Positions 6,397-12,842 of a stretch of 12,842 nt of DNA are shown piece after piece. The notes under the pieces are model-generated. The model saw nothing but the letters and a program-made list of their open reading frames with translations, did not search any database and was not told the DNA's origin. The stretch is from the NCBI GenBank assembly GCA_947630525.1, contig CANRHW010000023.1, forward strand, positions 1 to 12,842, read 5' to 3'. Position 1 is the first letter of the stretch; the number at the start of each line of letters is the position of its first letter. The translations under genes were made by a program, and so were the position numbers. This DNA comes from an uncultured Clostridia bacterium (GTDB lineage: Bacteria; Bacillota; Clostridia; UMGS1883).

Positions 6397-6403
6397 CGCG
6401 GTT

Positions 6404-7897
6404 TTGAAGGACAACAAAAACATTATAATCGAACTTAAAAATGTTTCAAAGCACTATGATCAAACTTATGCGGTGGAGAATTTTGACCTTTATGTGAAGA
6501 AAGGCGAATTTATTACGTTCCTGGGCCCTTCGGGCTGCGGAAAAACCACTACTCTGCGCATGATAGCGGGCTTTGAAATGCCCACGAGCGGAGAGATACT
6601 GCTCAACGGGGAGGATATCACCGGGCTGCCGCCCTATCAGCGGCCCGTAAACACGGTGTTTCAGAGGTACGCTCTCTTTCCCCATCTGGACGTTTATGAC
6701 AACATAGCCTTTGGCCTTAAACTGAAAAGAATAAATGACGGCGGAAAGATGCGTAAGCTGACCACAAAGGAGATTAGCGAAAAGGTCCGCTCCGCTCTTA
6801 AAATCGTTGATTTGGAGGAATATGAGGACAGGGATATAGCCACCCTCAGCGGCGGGCAGCAGCAGAGGATAGCCATTGCCAGGGCTATCGTCAACGAACC
6901 GGAGATACTGCTTTTAGACGAGCCCTTGGGCGCTCTTGACCTCAAAATGCGCAAGGAGATGCAGCTGGAGCTTAAAGAGATGCACAAAAAGCTGGGCATC
7001 ACCTTTATCTATGTGACCCATGACCAGGAGGAGGCCCTGACCCTTTCCGACACCATTGTGGTTATGAAAGACGGAATGATACAGCAGATAGGTTCCCCCG
7101 AGGGCATATATAACGAACCGGCCAACGCCTTTGTGGCGGACTTCATCGGTAAGAGCAACATTTACAGCGGAACAGTCATAGACCGGCTAAAGGTGCGGTT
7201 CCTTGGGCACGTGTTCGACGCGCTGGACGATTTTGAGATTAACGAAAAGGTGGACGTGGTTGTCCGGCCCGAGGACGTAAAACTGGTGCCGCCGGGCGAG
7301 GGTATGCTGGACGGCAGGCTAATAGACAAAATATTCAAGGGCATACATTACGAATATACCCTTATGGTTGGCCGGTCGGAGGTCATAATACAGGATACCC
7401 GCAATCTGGACGTCAACTGTGAAGCGGGCATTATCATTGAGCCCGACGGCATACACATAATGAAAAAGGAGCTCACCGCCAATATTTATGACGACGCTTA
7501 CATAGACAAAAACAACAATGTTGTGATATCCGATTTTGCCTTCCCCTGCGACGTAACGAAGTTGGTGCCCGGTTCCGCGCTGGACGGCGAGGGTTACGTC
7601 ATAGGGCCGGACGGCACGGTGTACGACTTTACCGACGCGGACGTAAAGGCTACGGTGGGCCTGACGGATATCGAAATAATGGACAATATCGACGAGGGCG
7701 GCGCCTGGGGCAACGTTGTTGGCATCATATACAAGGGCGACCACTATATGCTCACCGTCCGCACCCCCCAGGACGAGGACTTCACCCTTGATACCGAATA
7801 CACCTACGACGCCGGCGACAGGGTGGGGCTGAAGATAGCGCCGGAAAGTATCGGGCTGGCGCTAAAGGGGGAGGCCAAAAAATATGCAAAAAAATAA
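6404..7897 (+). CDS. potA: Spermidine/putrescine ABC transporter ATPase with extended C-terminal region
   Basis: A 497-residue ABC ATPase that would power polyamine import at the inner face of the membrane. It has Walker A GPSGCGKTT (41-49), Q-loop FQRYALFPH (86-94), signature LSGGQQQR (148-155), Walker B ILLLDEP (168-174, Glu173 catalytic) and H-loop THD (205-207, His206). A TOBE-type segment with VVVRPEDVKL follows at about 286-295. Typical PotA is about 350-380 residues; this one continues for over 100 more, ending in a second TOBE-like stretch (GIIYKGDHYMLTV, 440-452; KIAPESIGLAL, 477-487). I chose the TTG at 6404 from the ribosome site and homology: MKDNKNIIIELKNVSKHY is where the domain begins. 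It overlaps potB by 14 bases. Confidence 0.9.
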   Translation: MKDNKNIIIELKNVSKHYDQTYAVENFDLYVKKGEFITFLGPSGCGKTTTLRMIAGFEMPTSGEILLNGEDITGLPPYQRPVNTVFQRYALFPHLDVYDNIAFGLKLKRINDGGKMRKLTTKEISEKVRSALKIVDLEEYEDRDIATLSGGQQQRIAIARAIVNEPEILLLDEPLGALDLKMRKEMQLELKEMHKKLGITFIYVTHDQEEALTLSDTIVVMKDGMIQQIGSPEGIYNEPANAFVADFIGKSNIYSGTVIDRLKVRFLGHVFDALDDFEINEKVDVVVRPEDVKLVPPGEGMLDGRLIDKIFKGIHYEYTLMVGRSEVIIQDTRNLDVNCEAGIIIEPDGIHIMKKELTANIYDDAYIDKNNNVVISDFAFPCDVTKLVPGSALDGEGYVIGPDGTVYDFTDADVKATVGLTDIEIMDNIDEGGAWGNVVGIIYKGDHYMLTVRTPQDEDFTLDTEYTYDAGDRVGLKIAPESIGLALKGEAKKYAKK

Positions 7898-8690
7898 GAG
7901 CCTCCACTTTCAGAGAAAATATCTTTCCATACCGTATATGGTGTTTATGGTGCTTTTCGTAGTGGTGCCCCTTATGCTCATCATCGCGTATGCGGTGACG
8001 GACAAAACCGGTATGCCCTCGGCGGAAAACCTGATAAGCTTTTTCAGCGACTCCAATAACATAAACACCCTGATAATCAGCCTTTTCATAGGCCTCGGCA
8101 ACACGGCGCTCTGCCTTTTGGTCGGGTATCCGGCGGCGTATTTCCTGGCCAAAAAAAATCTGGGCTTCACCATGGCGACGGTGCTGCTGTTCGTAATGCC
8201 CATGTGGATAAACTTTGTGCTCAGGACGGCGGCCACCCGAGACCTGCTGTTCTGGCTGGGGCTCAACGGCGGCGATCACCCCTACATTACCACAATGATA
8301 GGCATGGTCTACAACTATCTGCCTTTCACCATACTGCCCCTTTATACCACTATGATAAAAATGGACCAGAGCCAAATAGAGGCCAGCTACGACCTGGGCG
8401 CCACCCCGGCCCAGACATTTTTGAAGATAATTCTGCCCATGACTATGCCCGGCATAGTTTCGGCGGCGACGATGGTCTTCATGCCCACCATGAGCAGCTA
8501 CGTTATATCGGACGTAATGGGCGAACGCAAGATTTCCCTCATAGGCAACAGCATACAGCTTTACTTCGACCAGGGGCTTTGGCACATGGGCAGCCTTGTG
8601 GCCCTGATAATGCTGGTGATGATAGTCATTGGCAGCTTTGCCACCCGCAATATCAAGACCGAGGATGATGCGAGAGGAGGGCTCTGGTAA
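7884..8690 (+). CDS. potB: Spermidine/putrescine ABC transporter permease PotB
   Basis: A 268-residue inner-membrane permease, normal length for PotB, with about six membrane segments (roughly 13-37, 62-89, 97-115, 135-157, 182-208 and 235-253). The cytoplasmic EAA loop that docks on the ATPase is clear at 166-190 (EASYDLGATPAQTF, then PMTMPG). MGERKISLIGN at 212-222 and a short soluble tail complete the PotB pattern. The ATG at 7884 lies within the last codons of potA (14-base overlap), and its TAA shares a base with the potC ATG, so potA, potB and potC are probably translated in a coupled way. The specificity inside the polyamine group cannot be read from this protein. Confidence 0.92.
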   Translation: MQKNKSLHFQRKYLSIPYMVFMVLFVVVPLMLIIAYAVTDKTGMPSAENLISFFSDSNNINTLIISLFIGLGNTALCLLVGYPAAYFLAKKNLGFTMATVLLFVMPMWINFVLRTAATRDLLFWLGLNGGDHPYITTMIGMVYNYLPFTILPLYTTMIKMDQSQIEASYDLGATPAQTFLKIILPMTMPGIVSAATMVFMPTMSSYVISDVMGERKISLIGNSIQLYFDQGLWHMGSLVALIMLVMIVIGSFATRNIKTEDDARGGLW

Positions 8691-9496
8691 TGAAAACTTC
8701 CGCTTTTATGGACTTTGTGCGCAAGTTTTACGTTTATATCGTACTGTTCATTATGTACGCCCCCATATTGCTGCTCATAGTGTTCAGCTTTACGGACACA
8801 AAGCTCGTCGGCAGTTGGAACGGCTTTAGTTTAAGGCTGTACCTTTCGCTGGCCCGGAACCGTGAAATCGTGACCGCGGCTATAAACACGTTTGTGGTGG
8901 CGTTTTCGTCGGCGGCGGTGTCCACGGTGCTGGGCACTCTGGGGGCCATAGGCATTTTCTACAGCGGCAGGCGCAGCAAGGCCGTTATGGAGGGCATCGG
9001 CCAGATACCGATTATGAACGCGGAGATAGTTACGGCTCTTTCGCTGACCATACTGTTCGTTTTCTTCGGGATAAGGTTCAATTTCCTGACGCTGCTGGTT
9101 GGCCATGTTGTGCTGACCATACCCTTTGTGGTTCTGAGCGTAAGGCCAAAGCTTGTGCAGATGGACCCGAATATTTACGAGGCGGCGCTGGACCTTGGCG
9201 CGACCCCCAACAAGGCTCTTATGCGGGTGATAATGCCCGAGGTTCTGCCCGGCGTGTTCAGCGGCTTTATACTGTCGGTCACCCTTAGCCTTGACGATTA
9301 TATCATAACCGCCTTTACAAGAGACACCGCCTATCAGACGTTGAGCACCTACGTTTACGGCGTTACCAGCAAAAAGGGCGCCCTGCCGCCGTCGCTGCGG
9401 GCGCTGACCACGGTGATAACCCTGCTGGCGCTGGTGGTGCTGCTGATAGCCAACCGCCGCGGCAAGTCCGCCGCCAAAAAGCCCCGGCATAAATAG
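8690..9496 (+). CDS. potC: Spermidine/putrescine ABC transporter permease PotC
   Basis: A 268-residue partner permease with about six membrane segments (around 13-35, 61-90, 112-130, 133-152, 187-210 and 236-254). Its EAA loop is at 164-188 (EAALDLGATPNKALM, then PEVLPG), and LSLDDYIITAF at 199-209 is the typical PotC signature. It begins at the TAATG junction with potB. The C-terminal tail is short and basic (RRGKSAAKKPRHK), as expected for a cytoplasmic end. PotB and PotC form the heterodimeric channel on which PotA acts. Confidence 0.93.
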   Translation: MKTSAFMDFVRKFYVYIVLFIMYAPILLLIVFSFTDTKLVGSWNGFSLRLYLSLARNREIVTAAINTFVVAFSSAAVSTVLGTLGAIGIFYSGRRSKAVMEGIGQIPIMNAEIVTALSLTILFVFFGIRFNFLTLLVGHVVLTIPFVVLSVRPKLVQMDPNIYEAALDLGATPNKALMRVIMPEVLPGVFSGFILSVTLSLDDYIITAFTRDTAYQTLSTYVYGVTSKKGALPPSLRALTTVITLLALVVLLIANRRGKSAAKKPRHK

Positions 9497-9556
9497 TATT
9501 TTAAAGGCAATTTAAAAATCAATATAATCCAACAATAAGAAAGGAAATTTGAAAAG

Positions 9557-10999
9557 ATGAAAAAAATCCTCACCGCGCTCATGGCGCTCACACTGATGCT
9601 CTCGGCCCTTTGTCCGGCTTTTGCCGAACCTCAGGAGGAGCTTGTCCTCCGGGTGTACAACTGGCAGGATTACATCAACGACGGCACTGACGAGGACGGC
9701 CGCAAGGTTGCCCGTTCCGTAATGGAGCTGTGGGAACAGGACTATGAGGAGCGCACCGGCCAGCGCGTGCGCATCCAGTACGACACGTTTGAGACTAACG
9801 AGACCATGCTCAACACCCTGCGCACCGGCAAAACCCAGTATGACCTGGTCTGCCCCTCCGACTACATTATACAGAAGATGCTCATTGAGACCGAAAAGGG
9901 CGACGCGGGCGAGACCAACATTGCCATAGAAAAATACGATCTTTCCAAAATGCCTAATTACACGGCCAATGTTTCGCCGTATATTTCCGACCTTTTCGCG
10001 AGATATGGTTGGAGCGAATACGCCGTTGGCTATATGTGGGGCAGCGTGGGCATAATGTATGACCCCGAGACCGTGAAGCTTGAAGACGTAAGCACCTGGG
10101 ACTTCCTTTGGAACACCGACTATAAGAAAAAGGCCACGTGCAAGGATACCAGCCGCGACGCCTATGTTATAGGCCTCTTAAAGGTCTACGGCGACGAGCT
10201 CAAGGCCAATCGGGCGGCCTACGACGCCGGTGAGATCGACGGCCCAGAGCTCCAGCGCCGGGCCCATGAAATAGCCAACCGCACCGACGATGAGTCCATC
10301 GCCAAGGTGGAGGCCGCCCTCAAAGACATGAAGGACAATCTTTACGGCTTTGAGGTGGACAGCGGCAAGACCGACATAGTCAGCGGCAAGATAGCCGCCA
10401 ACGTCTGCTGGAGCGGCGACGCCGTTTACGCCCTCGACTTGGCCGAGGAGGAGGATGACAAGTATCTTGAATTTGTGGTGCCCGAGGAGGGCAGCACCAT
10501 CTGGTTTGACGGCTGGGTAATGCCCAAGGGGGCCAATGTGGAGCTTGCGCAGGACTTTGTCAACTTCATGTGCGACCCCGCCATCGCCGCCATGAATCAG
10601 GATTTCATCGGTTATACCAGCGTTATTGCGGGCGATGATATCTTCGACCTGGTGCTTGACTGGTATGACGAGGAGGACGGCGACATTGAGTACGACCTCA
10701 GTTATTTCTTCGGCGGAACTCTTTCTCCCGACCGCCTGACCGACGGCAAGGCCATTGTCCGCACAAGCGAGCGCCGCCGCCAGCTCATGACCCAGTATCC
10801 CGATATCGACACTACCTACCGCTGCGGCATAATGGAGGACTTCGGCGACCAGAACGACAAGGTGCTTGCCGCTTGGAGCAACGTCAAGGGCACAAATCTG
10901 CCCGTTTGGGTGTATATTCTCGCCATAGCGGTGATCGTTGCCGCGGCGGCGGCTATAGTTGTGATCAGCGGCAGCTCGAAGCGCAAAAAGAAGCGGTGA
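9557..10999 (+). CDS. potD: Spermidine/putrescine-binding protein with C-terminal membrane anchor
   Basis: A 480-residue extracytoplasmic binding protein (usual PotD is about 350). A Sec signal peptide (MKK, then a hydrophobic core to about 19, cleavage near AFA-EP at 21-25) lacks a lipobox: the only nearby Cys follows Leu. The mature protein starts with VLRVYNWQDYI (30-40), and PotD ligand-site equivalents are apparent from memory of the family: Trp36, Tyr39, Ser101 and Tyr103 (CPSDYI), Asp201, Trp285 (VCWSGDA), Trp316 and Asp318 (IWFDGW), and Tyr353 (IGYTS). An extra charged stretch occupies about 212-262. The end is unusual: a membrane helix at about 450-471 and a basic tail SKRKKKR, which would anchor the protein to the membrane in place of a lipid. 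It follows potC by 60 AT-rich bases. Confidence 0.88.
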   Translation: MKKILTALMALTLMLSALCPAFAEPQEELVLRVYNWQDYINDGTDEDGRKVARSVMELWEQDYEERTGQRVRIQYDTFETNETMLNTLRTGKTQYDLVCPSDYIIQKMLIETEKGDAGETNIAIEKYDLSKMPNYTANVSPYISDLFARYGWSEYAVGYMWGSVGIMYDPETVKLEDVSTWDFLWNTDYKKKATCKDTSRDAYVIGLLKVYGDELKANRAAYDAGEIDGPELQRRAHEIANRTDDESIAKVEAALKDMKDNLYGFEVDSGKTDIVSGKIAANVCWSGDAVYALDLAEEEDDKYLEFVVPEEGSTIWFDGWVMPKGANVELAQDFVNFMCDPAIAAMNQDFIGYTSVIAGDDIFDLVLDWYDEEDGDIEYDLSYFFGGTLSPDRLTDGKAIVRTSERRRQLMTQYPDIDTTYRCGIMEDFGDQNDKVLAAWSNVKGTNLPVWVYILAIAVIVAAAAAIVVISGSSKRKKKR

Positions 11000-11039
11000 T
11001 CCTTACGCTTCGCAAAAACTCTGCGTATGGAGGGAGTTT

Positions 11040-12419
11040 ATGCAAAAAAGTGAAAAGGCGGCCGGCAGTCTTTGCAAAACCGGCGCACTGATCCTGTATG
11101 CGCTGCCGGTCATCTTCCTTGTGGCGGCCTACTTCCTTATGACGGTGACCAGCGAGGATATGCTTCAGGGGGCCGGACTCGGGAGCGGCTATATCGAAAG
11201 GTTTTTCCAGGCCTTCCGCTATAATTCGCGGTTGGGCGATATGTACGCCTGGCCGGCCATAAGGGGCTTCGATTACCAGTTCGGCTTCGGCTTGCCCGAC
11301 GCTTTTCTCCGGGCGGCCGACGTGCTCATGGGTACGGCCGTGGTTTATTTGGCGGCTGTTCTTGTGCTTGGCGGCAGGCCAAAACTGCTGCTTAAAGACG
11401 GAACGGTCTTTTGCCTGACGGCGGCGGCAATTTTCCTTAATCCTTGGTGCGGCTCGCTTTTCCTTGCCTTTTCGCATATACACAATTATCTAATAATCTG
11501 CTTTTTCTCCCTGCTGTTTTTTCTGCCGTTCGTCATGAAAATTCGGGGGCGGCGGCTCCCGCCCGTAAAAGTTATGGCCCTGCCCATGCTGATATGCGGT
11601 TTTATGTTCGGGTTTTCGTCGAACGTAACGCCGGCGGCTTTCTTGCTGACCGCGGCAATTACGGCCATAGCGGCGCTGCTTTGCAAAAAGGCCGCTCCGA
11701 GGGACCAGCTCCGCTCCTGGGAGCTATGGGCCGTAGCCGGAACGCTGCTCGCCTGCGGCCTGATGTATCTGGGCGGCAGCGGAGTTTCGGCCTACACCGG
11801 CGATGCGGTTTATGTACAGCTTACGGATTATATTTCAGTTTCTCAGGCCATCGCGGAACCGGGACGGCTGGCAGTTCACCTGCTGCACAATTTGTATGTG
11901 GCCGCGCCCTGCATCCTTTCCCTGATTTTCGTCATTGCGCTGGAGCTTGCCGGGCGGCGCTTCGGAGTTAAAAATGCCGGCGGATTTGAGTTCCCGGCCC
12001 TGTGCCTGTTGTTTGTGTTGGCCAACTGTTTGGCAATGGTGCAAATTCGTATGGACAGCATGATAAGGCTTTTTATGCCGGCCTGTATTGTGACTGCCGC
12101 GGCGGTGCTCGCCTCGGCCCTTAACCTGATAAAGCGGCTGTGCCCGGGCAGGGCGCCGCGCATCGCCGGGGCTGTCGGCGCGGCCGCGCTGCTGCTCACG
12201 GCGACGGCCGACATGGCTGAGTACCGCCTCAGCTACACCAACGCCGTGGCCCCCGTGCTGGAAAGCATACGTGTATCCGAGGGCGATACGGCCTATTTCC
12301 CAAGAGCTCTCTGCGTTACGGAAAAATCGAAAATTTTCGGCTTTTATCAGGAACCGATGGTGGCCGAGTGGACTAAGGACGTGCCGATATACGCCAAACA
12401 CGTGGAATTTACTGATTGA
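11040..12419 (+). CDS. Polytopic membrane protein, DUF6056/GT-C-like, function unknown
   Basis: A 459-residue protein with about 10 or 11 hydrophobic segments (near 14-35, 95-111, 122-142, 149-168, 178-194, 198-216, 228-247, 286-305, 318-336, 344-363 and 374-391) and a soluble C-terminal tail from about 392. After the first helix there is an external-looking loop with SED, FRYNSRLGDMYAWP and DYQFGFG. FGFSSNVTPAAFLL (190-203) and a later basic IRMDSMIRLFMPA (336-348) recall DUF6056 proteins, a family with glycosyltransferase-C-like layout. This is a family impression, and no reaction can be assigned. GGAGGGAG lies 4 bases before ATG 11040. It follows potD by 40 bases with no terminator seen, so it may be cotranscribed with the transporter. 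Confidence 0.6.
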   Translation: MQKSEKAAGSLCKTGALILYALPVIFLVAAYFLMTVTSEDMLQGAGLGSGYIERFFQAFRYNSRLGDMYAWPAIRGFDYQFGFGLPDAFLRAADVLMGTAVVYLAAVLVLGGRPKLLLKDGTVFCLTAAAIFLNPWCGSLFLAFSHIHNYLIICFFSLLFFLPFVMKIRGRRLPPVKVMALPMLICGFMFGFSSNVTPAAFLLTAAITAIAALLCKKAAPRDQLRSWELWAVAGTLLACGLMYLGGSGVSAYTGDAVYVQLTDYISVSQAIAEPGRLAVHLLHNLYVAAPCILSLIFVIALELAGRRFGVKNAGGFEFPALCLLFVLANCLAMVQIRMDSMIRLFMPACIVTAAAVLASALNLIKRLCPGRAPRIAGAVGAAALLLTATADMAEYRLSYTNAVAPVLESIRVSEGDTAYFPRALCVTEKSKIFGFYQEPMVAEWTKDVPIYAKHVEFTD

Positions 12420-12426
12420 AATAAAA

Positions 12427-12447
12427 GGCTCTCCGGCAAGGAGGGCT
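12427..12447. repeat. Hairpin just after the membrane-protein gene
   Basis: GGCTCTCC (12427-12434) pairs with GGAGGGCT (12440-12447), two G-U pairs, loop GGCAA. On the plus strand no T-run follows. On the minus strand it is followed by TTTTATTTC, so it could be a terminator for leftward transcription. It is the first of a series of hairpins. Confidence 0.5.
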
Positions 12448-12448
12448 C

Positions 12449-12474
12449 AGAGCGCTGACAAAGGTCAGCGCTCT
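12449..12474. repeat. Perfect 11-bp hairpin
   Basis: AGAGCGCTGAC (12449-12459) and its exact reverse complement (12464-12474) flank the loop AAAG. It is next to the preceding hairpin, only one base away. There is no T-run, so it could stabilise the 3' end of the upstream mRNA but is not a standard terminator. Confidence 0.7.
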
Positions 12475-12641
12475 TCAAAGGGGAACCCGCGTCGTCGCAA
12501 AGGGCGACTGTGCTACGGCTTTCCTCGCGAAAACCCGTGAGCACGTGCCCTTGCTCCTCCTTTTCCCACAAACAACTTTGTTGTTTGTGGGGCCCATTAA
12601 TCCCCGGCGTGTACCCCTTCCGGGAACGTTCCGTTCCATCA
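12475..12641. other. Non-coding stretch with further inverted repeats
   Basis: No frame here has both a plausible ribosome site and protein-like composition. It contains a small GTCGC/GCGAC hairpin (12494-12508), the perfect 12-bp hairpin at 12565-12591 and the palindrome GGAACGTTCC near 12623-12632. It probably forms part of an intergenic repeat cluster with the hairpins on its left. Confidence 0.45.
12565..12591. repeat. Perfect 12-bp hairpin
   Basis: CCCACAAACAAC (12565-12576) and GTTGTTTGTGGG (12580-12591) are exact reverse complements around TTT. The plus strand has CTCCTCCTTTT before it and GCCCATTAA after it; neither strand has a terminator-type tail directly after the stem. Confidence 0.7.
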
Positions 12642-12668
12642 TTGACTTTACAATTACAATAATATAAT
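12642..12668 (+). promoter_or_regulatory. Possible promoter for a gene beyond the right edge
   Basis: TTGACT (12642-12647) and a perfect TATAAT (12663-12668) are 15 bases apart, shorter than the optimal 17. The region turns AT-rich here. If used, the transcript would start near 12675 with a leader of at least 165 bases, containing the palindrome and the terminator-like hairpin to its right. Confidence 0.45.
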
Positions 12669-12704
12669 CAAGCAACTAATTATGTAACATAATATAACGC
12701 GGAT

Positions 12705-12719
12705 CCAGCGTCACGCTGG
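12705..12719. repeat. Small inverted repeat CCAGCG/CGCTGG
   Basis: CCAGCG (12705-12710) and CGCTGG (12714-12719) flank TCA. It lies between the possible promoter and the 36-base palindrome and would fall in the leader RNA. Confidence 0.45.
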
Positions 12720-12736
12720 CGGGCGCTTTCGCTTAC

Positions 12737-12772
12737 GACATATCATTTTTATTGCAATAAAAATGATATGTC
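12737..12772. repeat. 36-base perfect palindrome
   Basis: Each 18-base half (GACATATCATTTTTATTG and its exact reverse complement) meets at 12754/12755 with no spacer. It is AT-rich apart from the ends and centre. In DNA it could be a dimeric regulator site or a cruciform; in RNA it would form a hairpin of about 16 bp. No other copy is present in the window. Confidence 0.8.
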
Positions 12773-12787
12773 TACCCCGATTATAGT

Positions 12788-12820
12788 ATAAAATCTCGGG
12801 TACACGCCCCGAGATTTTAT
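12788..12820 (+). terminator. 13-bp hairpin with T-run before the next gene, possible attenuator
   Basis: ATAAAATCTCGGG (12788-12800) and CCCGAGATTTTAT (12808-12820) are exact reverse complements over a 7-base loop, followed by GCTTTTTATC. This has the form of an intrinsic terminator on the plus strand. About 10 bases after the T-run is GAAAGGGAG (12831-12839), which looks like a ribosome site for a gene starting just past the window. A terminator so close to a ribosome site suggests leader attenuation. Confidence 0.55.
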
Positions 12821-12842
12821 GCTTTTTATCGAAAGGGAGTTC

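Noticed and set aside
6248..6403. N-terminal extension of PotA from a TTG at 6248
   Set aside because: The TTG coincides with the predicted transcript start, has no ribosome site, and the extra residues do not resemble an ABC ATPase N-terminus. The TTG at 6404 has GGGGTGA 7 bases before it.
9523..9528. TATAAT in the potC-potD gap as an internal potD promoter
   Set aside because: No acceptable -35 box lies 16-18 bases upstream (the sequence there is TTTAAA-like), and the gap is simply AT-rich.
9599..9616. Cys19 of PotD as a lipoprotein lipobox
   Set aside because: The residue before the Cys is Leu, where Gly, Ala or Ser is expected, and an AFA-E signal peptidase I site follows directly.
10990..11011. 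GAAGCG/CGCTTC hairpin at the end of potD as a terminator
   Set aside because: The stem is only 6 bp with a 10-base loop and is followed by GCAAAAAC, not a T-run.
12427..12600. T-box or other known riboswitch in the hairpin cluster
   Set aside because: No T-box core (such as AGGGTGG with ACCGCG) or other conserved riboswitch core was found; the stretch is better described as tandem inverted repeats.

Overview
The window looks like a chromosomal segment from an anaerobic Firmicute of the class Clostridia, probably a gut-type Oscillospiraceae-like lineage. The reasons are: strong GGAGG/GAGGTGA Shine-Dalgarno sites, AT-rich spacers between moderately GC-rich genes, sigma-A-type promoters, a DUF1934 gene overlapping a probable argS start, and clostridial-style polyamine transporter proteins. 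This assignment is inferred from protein style and gene order, not from a search.

The left half (1-6136) is one leftward gene train, read from 6136 down: pgk, tpiA, gpmI, a calcineurin-like metallophosphoesterase, murI, a DUF1934 gene and the first 36 codons of a probable argS. It joins three consecutive-type steps of lower glycolysis (without gap or eno in view) to a D-glutamate supplier for peptidoglycan and to a translation gene. The widest internal gap (3898-4047, between tpiA and gpmI) holds a hairpin, a short direct repeat and a possible internal promoter.

At 6056-6403 two promoters fire back to back. One, with an extended -10, drives pgk leftward. The other, TTGACA-N17-TAAAAT, drives a rightward potABCD operon. 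Both transcripts begin with leaders that can fold. The pot leader starts with a long 5'-end hairpin followed by a U-rich run, a candidate cis-regulatory RNA.

The right half (6404-12419) holds potA (ATPase with an enlarged C-terminal region), potB and potC (permeases, overlapping or touching), potD (binding protein with a Sec signal but no lipobox, and a C-terminal membrane anchor) and a 459-residue polytopic membrane protein 40 bases later that resembles DUF6056/GT-C-like proteins. The transporter genes together should give ATP-driven spermidine/putrescine uptake.

The last 420 bases (12420-12842) contain no convincing gene but are packed with near-perfect inverted repeats: tandem hairpins, a 36-base perfect palindrome, and a 13-bp hairpin with a T-run just before a ribosome-binding-like sequence at the window edge. 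This stretch, the pot leader hairpin and the palindrome inside the metallophosphoesterase gene are the least explained parts of the window.
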